The position numbers and the translations under genes were made by a program. The notes beneath the pieces are model-generated. The model ran no database searches, was not told where the DNA came from, and saw only the letters and a list, made by a program, of their open reading frames with translations. This document shows, piece by piece, positions 16,726 to 25,956 of a DNA stretch of 64,000 nt. How positions within the stretch are numbered: position 1 is the first letter of the stretch; each line of letters begins with the position of its first letter. The stretch is from VFMC01 sp040398525 (GTDB lineage: Bacteria > Actinomycetota > Acidimicrobiia > Acidimicrobiales > Ilumatobacteraceae): NCBI GenBank assembly GCA_040398525.1, contig JBBATY010000002.1, positions 124,001 through 188,000 of the forward strand, written 5' to 3'.

Positions 16726-17631
16726 ATGTTCGATCTCATCCGCGCCAACCGACGTAAGAGCGTCTTGCTCGTCGCCGGCTTCGTTGCCTTCCTGATGCTC
16801 GTCGGGGCCGCCGTGGGCCTGCTCGTCGGCCACGGCGTCGCCGGCACGGTGATCGCCCTCGTGATCTCGGGGGTCATTGCCTTCACCTCGTACTGGAAGG
16901 CTGACTCGATCGCATTGGCGGTGAGCCGCGCTCGGCCGGCGGACCCGCAGGAGTACCAGCGTCTGCACAACCTCGTCGAAGGCCTCTGCATCGCGAGTGG
17001 GCTACCCAAGCCGCGCATCTATGTGGTCGACGACCCCGCGCCGAACGCGTTCGCCACCGGACGAAACCCCAGGCACGCCGCGATCGCCGTCACCACGGGC
17101 CTGCTCGGGAAGCTGAACCGTGTCGAGCTGGAAGGTGTGCTCGCCCACGAGCTCTCGCACATCCGGAACTACGACATCCTGGTCTCGACCCTCGCAGTGA
17201 CGCTGGTGGGCGGAGTCGCGATCCTCACTGACGTCGCAATCCGCCTGATGTGGTGGAACGGTGGTCGGGTGCCGCGAGAGGGCGACCGCTCCGACTCGAA
17301 CAACCCGCTTGCCATTGTCGGCTTCATGCTCCTGCTCCTCGCACCGCTCGTGGCCAAGGCCATGCAGGCTGCGATCAGCCGCCGACGCGAGACGCTCGCC
17401 GATGTCAGCGCCTGTCAGATGACCCGTTACCCGCCGGGGCTCATCTCGGCGCTCGAGAAGCTCCGCGACGACGTGACCGTCACGCACTCGGCGTCGACGG
17501 CCACTGCGCACATGTGGATCGAGCAGCCGATGTCCGGGGTCGGTGACCGAGGGCGCCTCGGGGGAGTGCACCGCATGTTCGACACGCACCCACCCCTCGA
17601 GGAGCGCATCGCGCTCTTGCGCGAACTGTGA
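16726..17631 (+). CDS. htpX: M48 family membrane zinc metalloprotease (HtpX-like)
   Basis: Membrane protein quality-control protease. Two N-terminal transmembrane helices (about 13-33 and 38-58) precede HELSH (H141, E142, H145), with the third zinc ligand in RRRETLADVSAC. A hydrophobic segment (NNPLAIVGFMLLLLAPLV) lies between, as in HtpX, and DTHPPLEERIALLREL is the family C-terminus. The 301-residue length is normal. Pairing with lemA is common. The stop overlaps the DUF3048 gene's GTG, so those two are coupled. Confidence 0.92.
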   Translation: MFDLIRANRRKSVLLVAGFVAFLMLVGAAVGLLVGHGVAGTVIALVISGVIAFTSYWKADSIALAVSRARPADPQEYQRLHNLVEGLCIASGLPKPRIYVVDDPAPNAFATGRNPRHAAIAVTTGLLGKLNRVELEGVLAHELSHIRNYDILVSTLAVTLVGGVAILTDVAIRLMWWNGGRVPREGDRSDSNNPLAIVGFMLLLLAPLVAKAMQAAISRRRETLADVSACQMTRYPPGLISALEKLRDDVTVTHSASTATAHMWIEQPMSGVGDRGRLGGVHRMFDTHPPLEERIALLREL

Positions 17632-18764
17632 CGCGCTGCCGCCGGGCGGGCGGGCGACTGGTGACCGTCGTTGTCACTCTCGGTGCCGTGCTGATGGCGG
17701 CATGCTCACCCGACCCGGACGCGGCCCGATTGGCGAGTGGGTCGCGCTCGTCCGAGCCGCCCACCTCGACGTCCGCGAGCGGTCCACCACCCTCGACGAT
17801 CGGGCCGACGACGACATTGGCCACCACCACGACACCTGCTCCGACCACGACTGCGGCACCCACGACGACAGCGCCTCCGGTGCTGATGCAACTCACCGGG
17901 CTGCCCGCGCCCGATCCGTTGGTGGCGTTGCGCCGTGCGCTGGTGGTCAAGATCGACAATCATCCCCAGGCCAGGCCCCAATTCGGGCTGAACGCGGCCG
18001 ACATCGTCTACGAGGAGAACGTCGAGGGGCTCACACGCTTTGCGGCCGTGTTCCACTCGACGGACGCGGAGCGCGTCGGTCCGATCCGCTCGGCGCGCAC
18101 GCAGGACGTGTCTCTGTTGGGCTCGTTGAACAAGCCCCTCTTCGCCTGGAGCGGCGGGAACGCGGGCACGACCGCAGCGCTCCGCGAGAGCGACCTCGTC
18201 GATGTCGGCCCCTACGCCGTCGGCGGATCGGTGTACTACCGCGACCAGAGGGAGGATGAGTCACTCGAGCACACGCTCTACAGCGGGACCGATCGTCTCT
18301 GGCGCCAAGCACCCGACGGCCTCTCGCCACCCCCGCCGCACTTCGAGTACCGGTCGCCCGGCGAGGCTGTGCGGGGCGAGGCATCGTCAGGCGTCGCCAT
18401 CGCGATGGACGGCGTCGACGTGACGTGGCGCTGGGACGGTGCGTCCGGCCGCTACCTGCGGTCGCAGAACGGACGTGAGCACCAGGATGCAACGCTCGGG
18501 CAGGTGTCGGCGGCGAACGTCGTCGTCCTCGAGGTCGACTACCGGCCGAGCCCGGCGGACGAGAAGAGCCCCGAGGCGCAGACGGTCGGCCAGGGGGCTG
18601 CGTGGGTTCATACCGGCGGTGAGCTGGTACGTGGCGCGTGGCGGCGCGCCGACCGCGGCGAGCCGTTCACCCTCCTCGACGCACAAGGTCGTTCGATCCG
18701 GCTCACACCTGGCCGCACCTGGGTCGAGCTGGCCCGCGTCGGCCGAGTCGAGCCGTTGATGTGA
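17628..18764 (+). CDS. DUF3048 lipoprotein
   Basis: Exported lipoprotein of 378 residues. A basic N-terminus and a hydrophobic stretch end at VLMAAC, with C26 the predicted lipidated residue. A Thr/Pro-rich linker (about 46-87) follows, then the DUF3048 domain, recognised from VVKIDNHPQARPQFGL, DIVYEENVEG, GPIRSARTQD and LFAWSGGN. The Bacillus YerB family shares this domain and its function is unresolved. GTG 17628 overlaps the htpX stop by 4 bases. Translational coupling to a membrane protease suggests an envelope role. Confidence 0.88.
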   Translation: MTRCRRAGGRLVTVVVTLGAVLMAACSPDPDAARLASGSRSSEPPTSTSASGPPPSTIGPTTTLATTTTPAPTTTAAPTTTAPPVLMQLTGLPAPDPLVALRRALVVKIDNHPQARPQFGLNAADIVYEENVEGLTRFAAVFHSTDAERVGPIRSARTQDVSLLGSLNKPLFAWSGGNAGTTAALRESDLVDVGPYAVGGSVYYRDQREDESLEHTLYSGTDRLWRQAPDGLSPPPPHFEYRSPGEAVRGEASSGVAIAMDGVDVTWRWDGASGRYLRSQNGREHQDATLGQVSAANVVVLEVDYRPSPADEKSPEAQTVGQGAAWVHTGGELVRGAWRRADRGEPFTLLDAQGRSIRLTPGRTWVELARVGRVEPLM

Positions 18765-18815
18765 CACCTACCCCAGCGGCCTCGTACGGCAGTGGGTGCC
18801 CGGGGGCGGGGCGAG

Positions 18816-18821
18816 TACGAT
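18816..18821 (+). promoter_or_regulatory. -10 hexamer of pdxS
   Basis: TACGAT, 7 bases before the ATG at 18829. It favours that start over the in-frame ATGs further upstream at 18820 and 18796. Confidence 0.5.
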
Positions 18822-18828
18822 GTGGCCC

Positions 18829-19716
<888 letters not shown>

Positions 19717-19747
19717 GCCGTGTCGTCGGCGGGGGAGCAGCCCCCAG

Positions 19748-20368
19748 GTGGACGTCGTGGAACACTCGCCGCTCGTCGGTGTGCTCGCCCTGCAGGGGGC
19801 CTTCGCCGCGCATGAGCGGGCGCTGCGCGAGCTGGGCGTAGCGACACGTCAGGTGCGCACGCCGGCAGACCTCGCCGGCATCGACGGTCTGGTGATCCCC
19901 GGAGGTGAGAGCACGACGATGTCGCGGCTGCTCGACACCGCGGGGTTGCGCACGCCCCTTGCAGCGATGCTGGCGGACGGTCTCGCGGTGTTCGGCACGT
20001 GCGCCGGGATGATCCTGCTTGCTCGAGACGTGCTCGACGGCCAGCCCGAGCAGCAGGCGTTCGGTGTGGCAGACGTCGCCGTGCGCCGCAACGGCTACGG
20101 GCGTCAGGTCGACAGCTTCGAGACCGACATCGACGTCGTCGGGCTCGACCGACCGTTCCATGCAGTGTTCATCCGAGCACCACGTGTCGAACGCCATGGA
20201 CCCGACGTGGTCGTCCTCGCGTCGCACGAGGGGGTGCCCGTGCTGCTCCGTCAGGGTCGTGTGGTGGTGGCCTCGTTCCACCCCGAGCTCACCGACGACG
20301 TGCGGCTGCACGGCCTGTTCCTCGACATCGTCCGATCTAGCCTCGTCGAGCCGACGAGCGCATCCTGA
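19748..20368 (+). CDS. pdxT: Pyridoxal 5'-phosphate synthase glutaminase subunit
   Basis: Class I glutamine amidotransferase that feeds ammonia to PdxS. It starts VGVLALQGAFAAHERAL after a short lead. PGGESTTMSRLL is the oxyanion and substrate loop, C85 in VFGTCAGMILLA is the nucleophile, and SFHPELTDD provides the His and Glu of the triad. At 206 residues it is complete. GTG 19748 gives a 9-residue lead; a slightly later start is possible because no clear ribosome-binding site is visible. Confidence 0.94.
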   Translation: MDVVEHSPLVGVLALQGAFAAHERALRELGVATRQVRTPADLAGIDGLVIPGGESTTMSRLLDTAGLRTPLAAMLADGLAVFGTCAGMILLARDVLDGQPEQQAFGVADVAVRRNGYGRQVDSFETDIDVVGLDRPFHAVFIRAPRVERHGPDVVVLASHEGVPVLLRQGRVVVASFHPELTDDVRLHGLFLDIVRSSLVEPTSAS

Positions 20369-20400
20369 CCACCTGACCAACGAAAGGGAGTCACTCCACC

Positions 20401-21141
20401 ATGTCCGGTCACTCCAAATGGGCGACGATCAAGCACAAGAAGGGTGCCGCCGACGCACGGCGCGCCAAGGTGTTCGCCAAGATCGCCAGGCAGATCGAGG
20501 TTGCTGCACGTGAGGGTGGGGGTGATCCGACGGCCAACGCCACCCTGCGCACGATGGTGCTGAAAGCCAAAGCGGCGCAGATGAACAACGATCTGATCGA
20601 CCGTGCCATCAAGCGCGCCACGGGCCAAGCCGATGGTGGCAACTACGAAGCCATCACCTACGAGGCCTATGCGCCCGGTGGGGTCGCGCTGCTCATCGAC
20701 GTGCTGACCGACAACCGGAACCGTTCGAGCGCCGATGTCCGGGCGGTCTTTTCGAAGATCGGTGGATCGCTGGCCGAGCCCGGCGCAGTGGGCTGGCAGT
20801 TCAGCCGCAAGGGCGTCATCCTGGCCAAGGGCAGCGAGGACGAGGTGATGATGGCGGCACTCGATGCGGGAGCCGACGACGTGGCGGCCGACGGCGAGTT
20901 CTGGAAGATCACCTGCGATCCGTCGTTGCTGTACGAGGTGCGCGACGCGCTCGTTGCGGCAGAGGTGGCGGTCGAGTCGGCCGAGTCGACGATGGTGTCG
21001 TCGACCACCATCGAGGTCGCCGACGTCGACGACGCGAAGAAGGTGCTGCGCATCATCGACGCGTTGGAGGACAACGACGACGTCCAGGACGTGTACGGCA
21101 ACTTCGACATCAGCGACGCCATCATGGAATCTGTCGGCTGA
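20401..21141 (+). CDS. yebC: YebC/PmpR (TACO1) family protein
   Basis: Cytosolic protein of 246 residues with the invariant N-terminus MSGHSKWATIKHKKGAADARR. It was long called a transcriptional regulator; family members are now linked to translation of polyproline stretches. GGNYEAITYEAYAPGGVALLI and GAVGWQFSRKGVI are conserved landmarks. The ATG follows AAAGGGAG (20384-20391), one of the few clear Shine-Dalgarno-like sequences in this half of the window. Its position between pdxT and ruvC matches M. tuberculosis. The stop overlaps the next ATG by one base. Confidence 0.95.
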   Translation: MSGHSKWATIKHKKGAADARRAKVFAKIARQIEVAAREGGGDPTANATLRTMVLKAKAAQMNNDLIDRAIKRATGQADGGNYEAITYEAYAPGGVALLIDVLTDNRNRSSADVRAVFSKIGGSLAEPGAVGWQFSRKGVILAKGSEDEVMMAALDAGADDVAADGEFWKITCDPSLLYEVRDALVAAEVAVESAESTMVSSTTIEVADVDDAKKVLRIIDALEDNDDVQDVYGNFDISDAIMESVG

Positions 21142-21596
21142 TGGCGGTCGGCATCGGCGATCCCGCTCCTGATTTCAGCCTTCCGGGCACGGGTGACCGC
21201 TCCTACTCGCTCAGCGAGTTCCGTGGCCAGCCCGTGGTCCTGGTGTTCTACCCGGGCGACGACAGCCCGGTGTGCACCAAGCAGCTCACCACCTACAACG
21301 CCGACCTCGCCCGATTCGAGGAGCTCGACGCTCAGGTGCTCGCCGTGTCGCCGCAGTCGATCGACAGCCACGAGGAGTTCCGGTCGCGGTACGGGTTCGG
21401 GTTTCCGCTCCTGGCCGACATCGATAAAGAGGTGGCCGGGATGTACGGCACGCTCGGGCCTCTGGGGTTCGCCCGTCGCAGCGTCTTCGTCGTCGATGCC
21501 GATGGCGTCATCCGCTACGCGCACCGAGCGATCGCCGGCCTCACGTTCCGGCCGGTCGACGAACTCGTCGCCGCCCTCCGGCCACAGCCGACCTGA
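21141..21596 (+). CDS. Peroxiredoxin, Bcp/AhpC-TSA type
   Basis: Thiol peroxidase of 151 residues. The peroxidatic Cys45 is in YPGDDSPVCTKQLTTY, replacing the common TPGCTxE motif, and the upstream FYPGDD is conserved. It is the only cysteine, so this is a one-Cys enzyme that needs an external thiol; mycothiol is a reasonable candidate given mshC in the same window. It is coupled to yebC (TGATG) and convergent with the lipase-like gene across 11 bases. Confidence 0.87.
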   Translation: MAVGIGDPAPDFSLPGTGDRSYSLSEFRGQPVVLVFYPGDDSPVCTKQLTTYNADLARFEELDAQVLAVSPQSIDSHEEFRSRYGFGFPLLADIDKEVAGMYGTLGPLGFARRSVFVVDADGVIRYAHRAIAGLTFRPVDELVAALRPQPT

Positions 21597-21607
21597 CGTC
21601 GCCGAGC

Positions 21608-23590
21608 TCAGCCAGCGAGCACATCGCTGGTGCAGGCGACGCCGCTGCACGCGTCGGACAGGGTGCCGGTGAGCAGGAAGGTGACCGCCTGGGTGAGGAC
21701 CCGTGGCTCGCTGCTGGCGGCGCCGTGCGGGTCGCGTCCGTACTGGGGCGAACTAGGAGGCAGGTTCACCGTCGGTGGAGCCGGGGTGCCGAAGTCCCAC
21801 ATGATCAGCGAGGCCTGAGGCGTGGTCGCGTAGTCGAGCGGCTCGATGCCCCAGTGCGGCACGCGGTCGTTGCTGCGACCCGGGCCGATGACGGGTGAGT
21901 GGGTCAGCGCCCCGATGGTGCGAGCGAGCACCTCGGTGCTGACGTTGGTGACCTGGTGGTCGCCGAATGCCTCGACCAGGAGCACCTGCTTGGCGTCGAT
22001 CCCCGGGTACGGATCGGTGGTGAGGTGTTGGACGTAGCCGTTGTTCTCGCCGCGATCCCACAGCAGCTGGATGAGCTGCAGGGCGAGTGCCCTGTCGACC
22101 GGGTCGGTGTAGGCGGTGTCGAACACCGTCTGGAACTGCGGCCAATCGCTCGAGCGGTGCAACAACAGCGAGTAGTTGATGCCGGGTACGCCGAGCACGA
22201 CGCGCTGCCATTCGGTGGAGATTGCGCTGGCGGCGCCTCCGAGGATGCCACCCTGGCTGTTGCCGACGAACTGAGTTGCGCCCGGGGCGATGAGCGGTGT
22301 GCCGCCGGCCGACCGGAATGCCGGGTCTGCGGCAAAGGCTCGTTCGTCGTTGAGTGCTCGGCCGAGGAACTGGAAGTTGAGCAGGCCCTGCTGCATGCGG
22401 TCGGCCTGCTGCGGGAAGCGGGACAGATCACCGAGGATGGTGGCCACGTTGCCGATGTCGTCGGAGGTCATCCCGATCCAGTCGGTCGCGCACGCGCCAG
22501 CCACCCCGATGGCGGCTGCGAACGAGAGCGCCTCCACCTCGTTGCGGTCGCCCAGCAGGCCGTGCCCGTAGACGATGACCGGGACCGGCGCTGCAGGGGC
22601 GGCGGGGAGCACGCAGTGGAAGCGGGCCGGGTAGGTCGGATCGGTGGTGCTCTGTACCGGCCCTCCCGCGCCGTCGAGGATCATCGTCGCCCCGGGGGAC
22701 CCGTCACCACTGAGGTAGTTGGGAACGTCGATCGTCCCGTCGACGATGCGCAGGCCGTCGCGATCGGTCGTTCCGGTGACCGTGAACGACGGGGGAGCGT
22801 CGCCGAGCGAGGCGTAGGCGCTGTCGCGCATTGAGCGCACCCGGCCGCTGAGGCTGTCGGCGCTGGCCACGGTGAAGGTCCAGCTGCTGATCGGCGCGGT
22901 GAGCGGATCGCCGTTCACATCGACGAGCTCGCTGATCGACACCTCGTAGGTATGGCCCTCGGTGAGCGACACCGCCGGGTGCACCATCAGCAGCCGGTCG
23001 GCGTCGTCGGTCGCTTGTGCGTCGAGCTCGGCCCAGTACGGCCACCGCTCGCCGGTCGCCGTGTCGGTGATGGTGAGGGGCGAGTCGTCGGCCAGGGAGG
23101 CGCCGATGTCGGTGCTCGGCGCGAGGCCGCTGGCCGCCGGGTCGAGACCGGGGAGGTCGACGAGGATGGCGGAGCCAGGTGAGAACCCGTCGGCCCGGTT
23201 CTGGTCGGTGACGTCGATGGCGACGTCGTCGGCGTTGCGTGGCGTGACCGCTACCGGGATGGCGAGGCGCCGACCGGTGGCGGTGGTGGGGTCGGCCACG
23301 GTGTACGCGTCGTTCGGCCAGGGGAGCAGGCAATACCGGGACGGCTGCTCGGGGACGGAGGCATCCGCCCCGCCGGCGCAGACGAAGCCCTGCTCGTCGG
23401 TGGTGGTGGGTGCCGGCGTGGTGGAGGTGACCAGGGTGGGGGAGGTGGTGCTGGTGTCTGCAACGGCGTCGCTTGTCGCCGGTTGCTGGGCGATGGTCGA
23501 ACCGCCGTCGTCGCTGCAGGCAGCGGCCAGGAGGCCGACGACTGCAGAGCCGGCGAGGAGCCAGCGGGGGATACGAGCGTTCACGGTCAC
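21608..23590 (-). CDS. Secreted lipase-like alpha/beta-hydrolase lipoprotein
   Basis: A 660-residue exported protein. The signal sequence ends LLAAAC, with C25 the likely lipid attachment site. A Thr/Ser/Pro-rich linker (about 35-64) follows, then an Ig-like region (around SISELVDVNGDPLTAPISSWTFTV). The hydrolase part has YGHGLLGDRNEV, the nucleophile elbow VGNSQGGILGG, and GDHQVTN with likely acidic and His catalytic residues. It resembles bacterial virulence-factor-type lipases; the substrate is unknown. GTG 23590 is chosen because TACGTT lies 6 bases upstream; GTG 23584 is the alternative. It is divergent from ruvC. Confidence 0.78.
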   Translation of the reverse strand: MTVNARIPRWLLAGSAVVGLLAAACSDDGGSTIAQQPATSDAVADTSTTSPTLVTSTTPAPTTTDEQGFVCAGGADASVPEQPSRYCLLPWPNDAYTVADPTTATGRRLAIPVAVTPRNADDVAIDVTDQNRADGFSPGSAILVDLPGLDPAASGLAPSTDIGASLADDSPLTITDTATGERWPYWAELDAQATDDADRLLMVHPAVSLTEGHTYEVSISELVDVNGDPLTAPISSWTFTVASADSLSGRVRSMRDSAYASLGDAPPSFTVTGTTDRDGLRIVDGTIDVPNYLSGDGSPGATMILDGAGGPVQSTTDPTYPARFHCVLPAAPAAPVPVIVYGHGLLGDRNEVEALSFAAAIGVAGACATDWIGMTSDDIGNVATILGDLSRFPQQADRMQQGLLNFQFLGRALNDERAFAADPAFRSAGGTPLIAPGATQFVGNSQGGILGGAASAISTEWQRVVLGVPGINYSLLLHRSSDWPQFQTVFDTAYTDPVDRALALQLIQLLWDRGENNGYVQHLTTDPYPGIDAKQVLLVEAFGDHQVTNVSTEVLARTIGALTHSPVIGPGRSNDRVPHWGIEPLDYATTPQASLIMWDFGTPAPPTVNLPPSSPQYGRDPHGAASSEPRVLTQAVTFLLTGTLSDACSGVACTSDVLAG

Positions 23591-23596
23591 CGGGCC

Positions 23597-23602
23597 AACG
23601 TA
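23597..23602 (-). promoter_or_regulatory. -10 hexamer of the lipase-like gene
   Basis: TACGTT on the minus strand, 6 bases before the GTG at 23590. Confidence 0.5.
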
Positions 23603-23629
23603 GTCCGTCACCCCTGCACCCCCTGCTGC

Positions 23630-23635
23630 TAGTCT
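23630..23635 (+). promoter_or_regulatory. -10 hexamer of the ruvCAB operon
   Basis: TAGTCT, 7 bases before the GTG of the nine-codon upstream frame and 33 bases before ruvC. Confidence 0.55.
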
Positions 23636-23650
23636 CGTACACGTGTTCGC
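23635..23650 (+). promoter_or_regulatory. LexA-type SOS box at ruvCAB
   Basis: TCGTAC-ACGT-GTTCGC matches the actinobacterial SOS consensus TCGAAC-N4-GTTCGA at 10 of 12 defined positions and contains the palindrome ACACGTGT. It begins at the last base of the -10 and covers the predicted start site, where LexA would block initiation. ruvCAB is a known SOS target in related bacteria. Confidence 0.65.
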
Positions 23651-23672
23651 CACGGGAGCCACAGGCCGGTGA
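23643..23672 (+). CDS. Nine-codon upstream reading frame coupled to ruvC
   Basis: GTG followed by codons for FATGATGR and a TGA stop at 23670-23672. The stop overlaps the ruvC GTG (23669) in the GTGA pattern used by coupled genes throughout the window. Its GTG lies 7 bases after TAGTCT, so a leaderless ribosome would start here and be handed to ruvC. Whether the peptide is made or matters is unknown. Confidence 0.4.
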   Translation: MFATGATGR

Positions 23673-24199
23673 TCGTCCTCGGGATCGACCCCGGGCTCAC
23701 GCGCTGCGGATATGCGGTCGTCGAAGCCCGCGGCGGACGCACGGTCGTCCCGCTCGCCCTCGGGGTGATCCGTACTGCGCCGAGCACCCCGCTGCCGCAC
23801 CGGTTGGCCGAGCTGAAGATCGAGCTCGTCGCCCTGCTCACCCAGTTTCGACCGGATGCAGTGGCGGTGGAACAGGTGTTCTTCCAGACGAATGTGCGTA
23901 CTGCGATGAGCGTCGGTCAGGCCAGCGGGTTGGCGCTCGCCGAGGCTGCCGCCGCCGGATGTCGGGTCGAGCAGTACACGCCCAACCAGGTGAAGAACGC
24001 CGTGGCCGGTTGGGGCGGCGCGGGCAAGGAGCAGGTGCAGAAGATGGTGCAGGCTCGCCTCGGTCTGGCCAGCGTGCCGGAGCCCCCCGATGCCGCCGAC
24101 GCCGCGGCACTGGCGCTGTGCCACCTGGCCATGGCGCCGGTGGCCGACCGCGTGGCTGGGAGCCTCGCCCAGGCGATGCGTTCCGGGACCCGGCGATGA
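23669..24199 (+). CDS. ruvC: Holliday junction resolvase
   Basis: Endonuclease that cleaves Holliday junctions in the RuvABC complex. The RNase H-like fold has D7 (VIVLGIDPGLTRCG), an acidic residue in AVEQVFFQTNVRTA and aspartates in PPDAADAAALALCH that bind magnesium. At 176 residues it is normal length. The GTG start overlaps the upstream mini-frame, and the end overlaps ruvA. The operon order ruvC-ruvA-ruvB is the actinobacterial norm. Confidence 0.95.
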   Translation: MIVLGIDPGLTRCGYAVVEARGGRTVVPLALGVIRTAPSTPLPHRLAELKIELVALLTQFRPDAVAVEQVFFQTNVRTAMSVGQASGLALAEAAAAGCRVEQYTPNQVKNAVAGWGGAGKEQVQKMVQARLGLASVPEPPDAADAAALALCHLAMAPVADRVAGSLAQAMRSGTRR

Positions 24200-24792
24200 T
24201 CGGGTCGCTTCGCGGCATCGTGCTGGAACGCACCGGCGACTCGACCGTGCTGGTCGAGGCGGGTGGGGTCGGTTACCTGGTGGCGGTATCACCGCGCACC
24301 CTGGCCGAGCTCGAACCATCGTCGCCGGTGTTCCTGTACATCCACCACCACATCCGCGAAGACGCGCAGACCCTGTACGGCTTCCGCCAGCGCGACGAGC
24401 GCAGCACGTTCGAGGTGCTCATCGCCACCCATGGCATCGGCCCGGCGCTGGCCATGGCCATCCTGGGAACGCACGCGCCGGCAGCCTTGGTCGACATCGT
24501 CACCACCGGCGACCTGGCGGCGCTCACCCTGGTGCCAGGTGTGGGCAAGAAGACCGCCGAGCGGCTGCTCATCGAGCTGCGCAACCGGTTGCATCTGCCC
24601 ATCCTCGACGGGGCGCCGACTGTGGGCGCGGCGGGTGGCGCGAGCCCGCTGGGCTCGGTGCGCGAGGCCCTGGCCGGCCTGGGCTACGGCCCCGACGAGG
24701 TGCGCGACGCGCTACGTGAGGTGCCGGCCTCCGACGACGCCTCGGTGCTGTTGCGCGAGGCCCTGAAGCTGCTCGGAGCCAAGCGTGCGTGA
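24196..24792 (+). CDS. ruvA: Holliday junction branch migration protein RuvA
   Basis: DNA-binding subunit of the RuvAB motor, 198 residues. The N-terminal OB-fold starts MIGSLRGIVLER. Helix-hairpin-helix elements are ATHGIGPALAMAIL and LVPGVGKKTAERLLIEL, and a flexible linker leads to the C-terminal RuvB-contacting domain (SVREALAGLGYGPDEV). ATG 24196 overlaps the ruvC stop by 4 bases, and the gene overlaps ruvB by 8 bases. Confidence 0.96.
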   Translation: MIGSLRGIVLERTGDSTVLVEAGGVGYLVAVSPRTLAELEPSSPVFLYIHHHIREDAQTLYGFRQRDERSTFEVLIATHGIGPALAMAILGTHAPAALVDIVTTGDLAALTLVPGVGKKTAERLLIELRNRLHLPILDGAPTVGAAGGASPLGSVREALAGLGYGPDEVRDALREVPASDDASVLLREALKLLGAKRA

Positions 24793-25819
24793 CGAGTTCC
24801 TCGATCCCACAGCGGCAGCCACCGACGTCGACCGCATCGACGACGTCAGCCTGCGGCCGCGGCGCCTCGACGAGTTCATCGGCCAGCGCGAGCTGAAAGA
24901 GCACCTGGCCATCGTGCTCGAGGCAGCGAAGCGGCGCGGGCAGGCGGCCGACCACCTGTTGCTGGCAGGCCCTCCCGGACTGGGCAAGACCAGCATGGCC
25001 GGCATCGTCGCCGCAGAGATGGGCGGTCAACTGCTCGTCACCTCGGGGCCGGCGCTCGAGCGTGCCGGCGACCTGGCCGCCATCCTCACCAAGCTCGAAG
25101 AGGGCGACGTGTTGTTCATCGACGAGATCCACCGCTTGTCGCGGTCCGTCGAGGAGATCCTGTACCCGGCCATGGAGGACTTCCAGATCGACATCGTGGT
25201 GGGCAAGGGCCCGGCAGCGTCGTCGATCCGGCTCACCCTGCCGCGCTTCACCCTCATCGGGGCCACCACGCGTACCGGCATGATCACCGGCCCGCTGCGC
25301 GACCGGTTCGGCCTCGTCGCCCGACTCGACTACTACGCCGACGACGAGCTCGAGGCCATCGTCAGTCGCGCCGCCGGCATCCTGCAGGTGGCCATCGACG
25401 ACGAGGGCGCCTGGGAGATCGCCCGACGGTCGCGAGGCACCCCGCGCATCGCCAACCGACTGCTTCGACGTGTGCGCGACTACGCCGAAGTGCGCAGCGA
25501 CGGCACCATCAGCCACGACACCGCCCGCGACGGTCTGGCCGTGTTCGGGGTCGACGGTCGCGGGCTCGACAAGGTCGACCGGGCCATCCTGCACGCGATC
25601 TGCCAGCAGTTCGGCGGTGGTCCGGTGGGCCTGAGCACCGTCGCCATCAGCGTTGGTGAGCAGCCGGAGACGGTCGAGGACATGTACGAGCCGTTCCTCA
25701 TCCAGCAAGGCCTGATCGCGCGCACGCCGCGTGGGCGCATCGCCATGCCGGCTGCTTGGCAACACCTCGGGTTGTCGGCGCCTGCGCCCGGCGCGGCAGC
25801 GTCGCTGTTCGACGATTGA
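24785..25819 (+). CDS. ruvB: Holliday junction branch migration ATPase RuvB
   Basis: AAA+ motor of 344 residues that drives branch migration. LRPRRLDEFIGQRELKEHL is the N-terminal signature, GPPGLGKTS is Walker A, LFIDEIHRL is Walker B, and GATTRTGMITGPLRDRFG carries sensor 1 and the arginine finger. The C-terminal winged helix includes EPFLIQQGLIARTPRGR. GTG 24785 overlaps ruvA by 8 bases. A hairpin follows the stop codon. Confidence 0.97.
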   Translation: MRDEFLDPTAAATDVDRIDDVSLRPRRLDEFIGQRELKEHLAIVLEAAKRRGQAADHLLLAGPPGLGKTSMAGIVAAEMGGQLLVTSGPALERAGDLAAILTKLEEGDVLFIDEIHRLSRSVEEILYPAMEDFQIDIVVGKGPAASSIRLTLPRFTLIGATTRTGMITGPLRDRFGLVARLDYYADDELEAIVSRAAGILQVAIDDEGAWEIARRSRGTPRIANRLLRRVRDYAEVRSDGTISHDTARDGLAVFGVDGRGLDKVDRAILHAICQQFGGGPVGLSTVAISVGEQPETVEDMYEPFLIQQGLIARTPRGRIAMPAAWQHLGLSAPAPGAAASLFDD

Positions 25820-25824
25820 CGCGA

Positions 25825-25844
25825 TCGCGCCACGCTGGGCGCGA
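25825..25844 (+). terminator. Hairpin after ruvB
   Basis: TCGCGCC (25825-25831) and GGCGCGA (25838-25844) form a perfect seven-pair GC-rich stem around ACGCTG, 5 bases after the ruvB stop. There is no T-run, as often in GC-rich actinobacteria, so termination is plausible but not certain. Confidence 0.5.
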
Positions 25845-25862
25845 CGGCACCGCGCAGCGAGT

Positions 25863-25876
25863 AGGACGAACGTCCT
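25863..25876 (+). promoter_or_regulatory. Short palindrome upstream of the subtilase gene
   Basis: AGGACG (25863-25868), AA, CGTCCT (25871-25876): perfect six-base arms, about 80 bases before the subtilase start. It could be a regulator-binding site. The rest of the 137-base gap holds a TATGGT (25916-25921) that could be a -10 and a GAGGAGG ribosome-binding site just before the start. Confidence 0.3.
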
Positions 25877-25956
25877 GTTGTCGGTTTCTTCATGGTGCGT
25901 CGCCGCAGCTATCGGTATGGTGCCGCGGCAGTGGTGGAGACCTGAGGAGGTCGAGG

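Noticed and set aside
25863..25876. Second SOS box upstream of the subtilase gene
   Set aside because: AGGACG-AA-CGTCCT does not fit GAAC-N4-GTTC in arm sequence or spacing.
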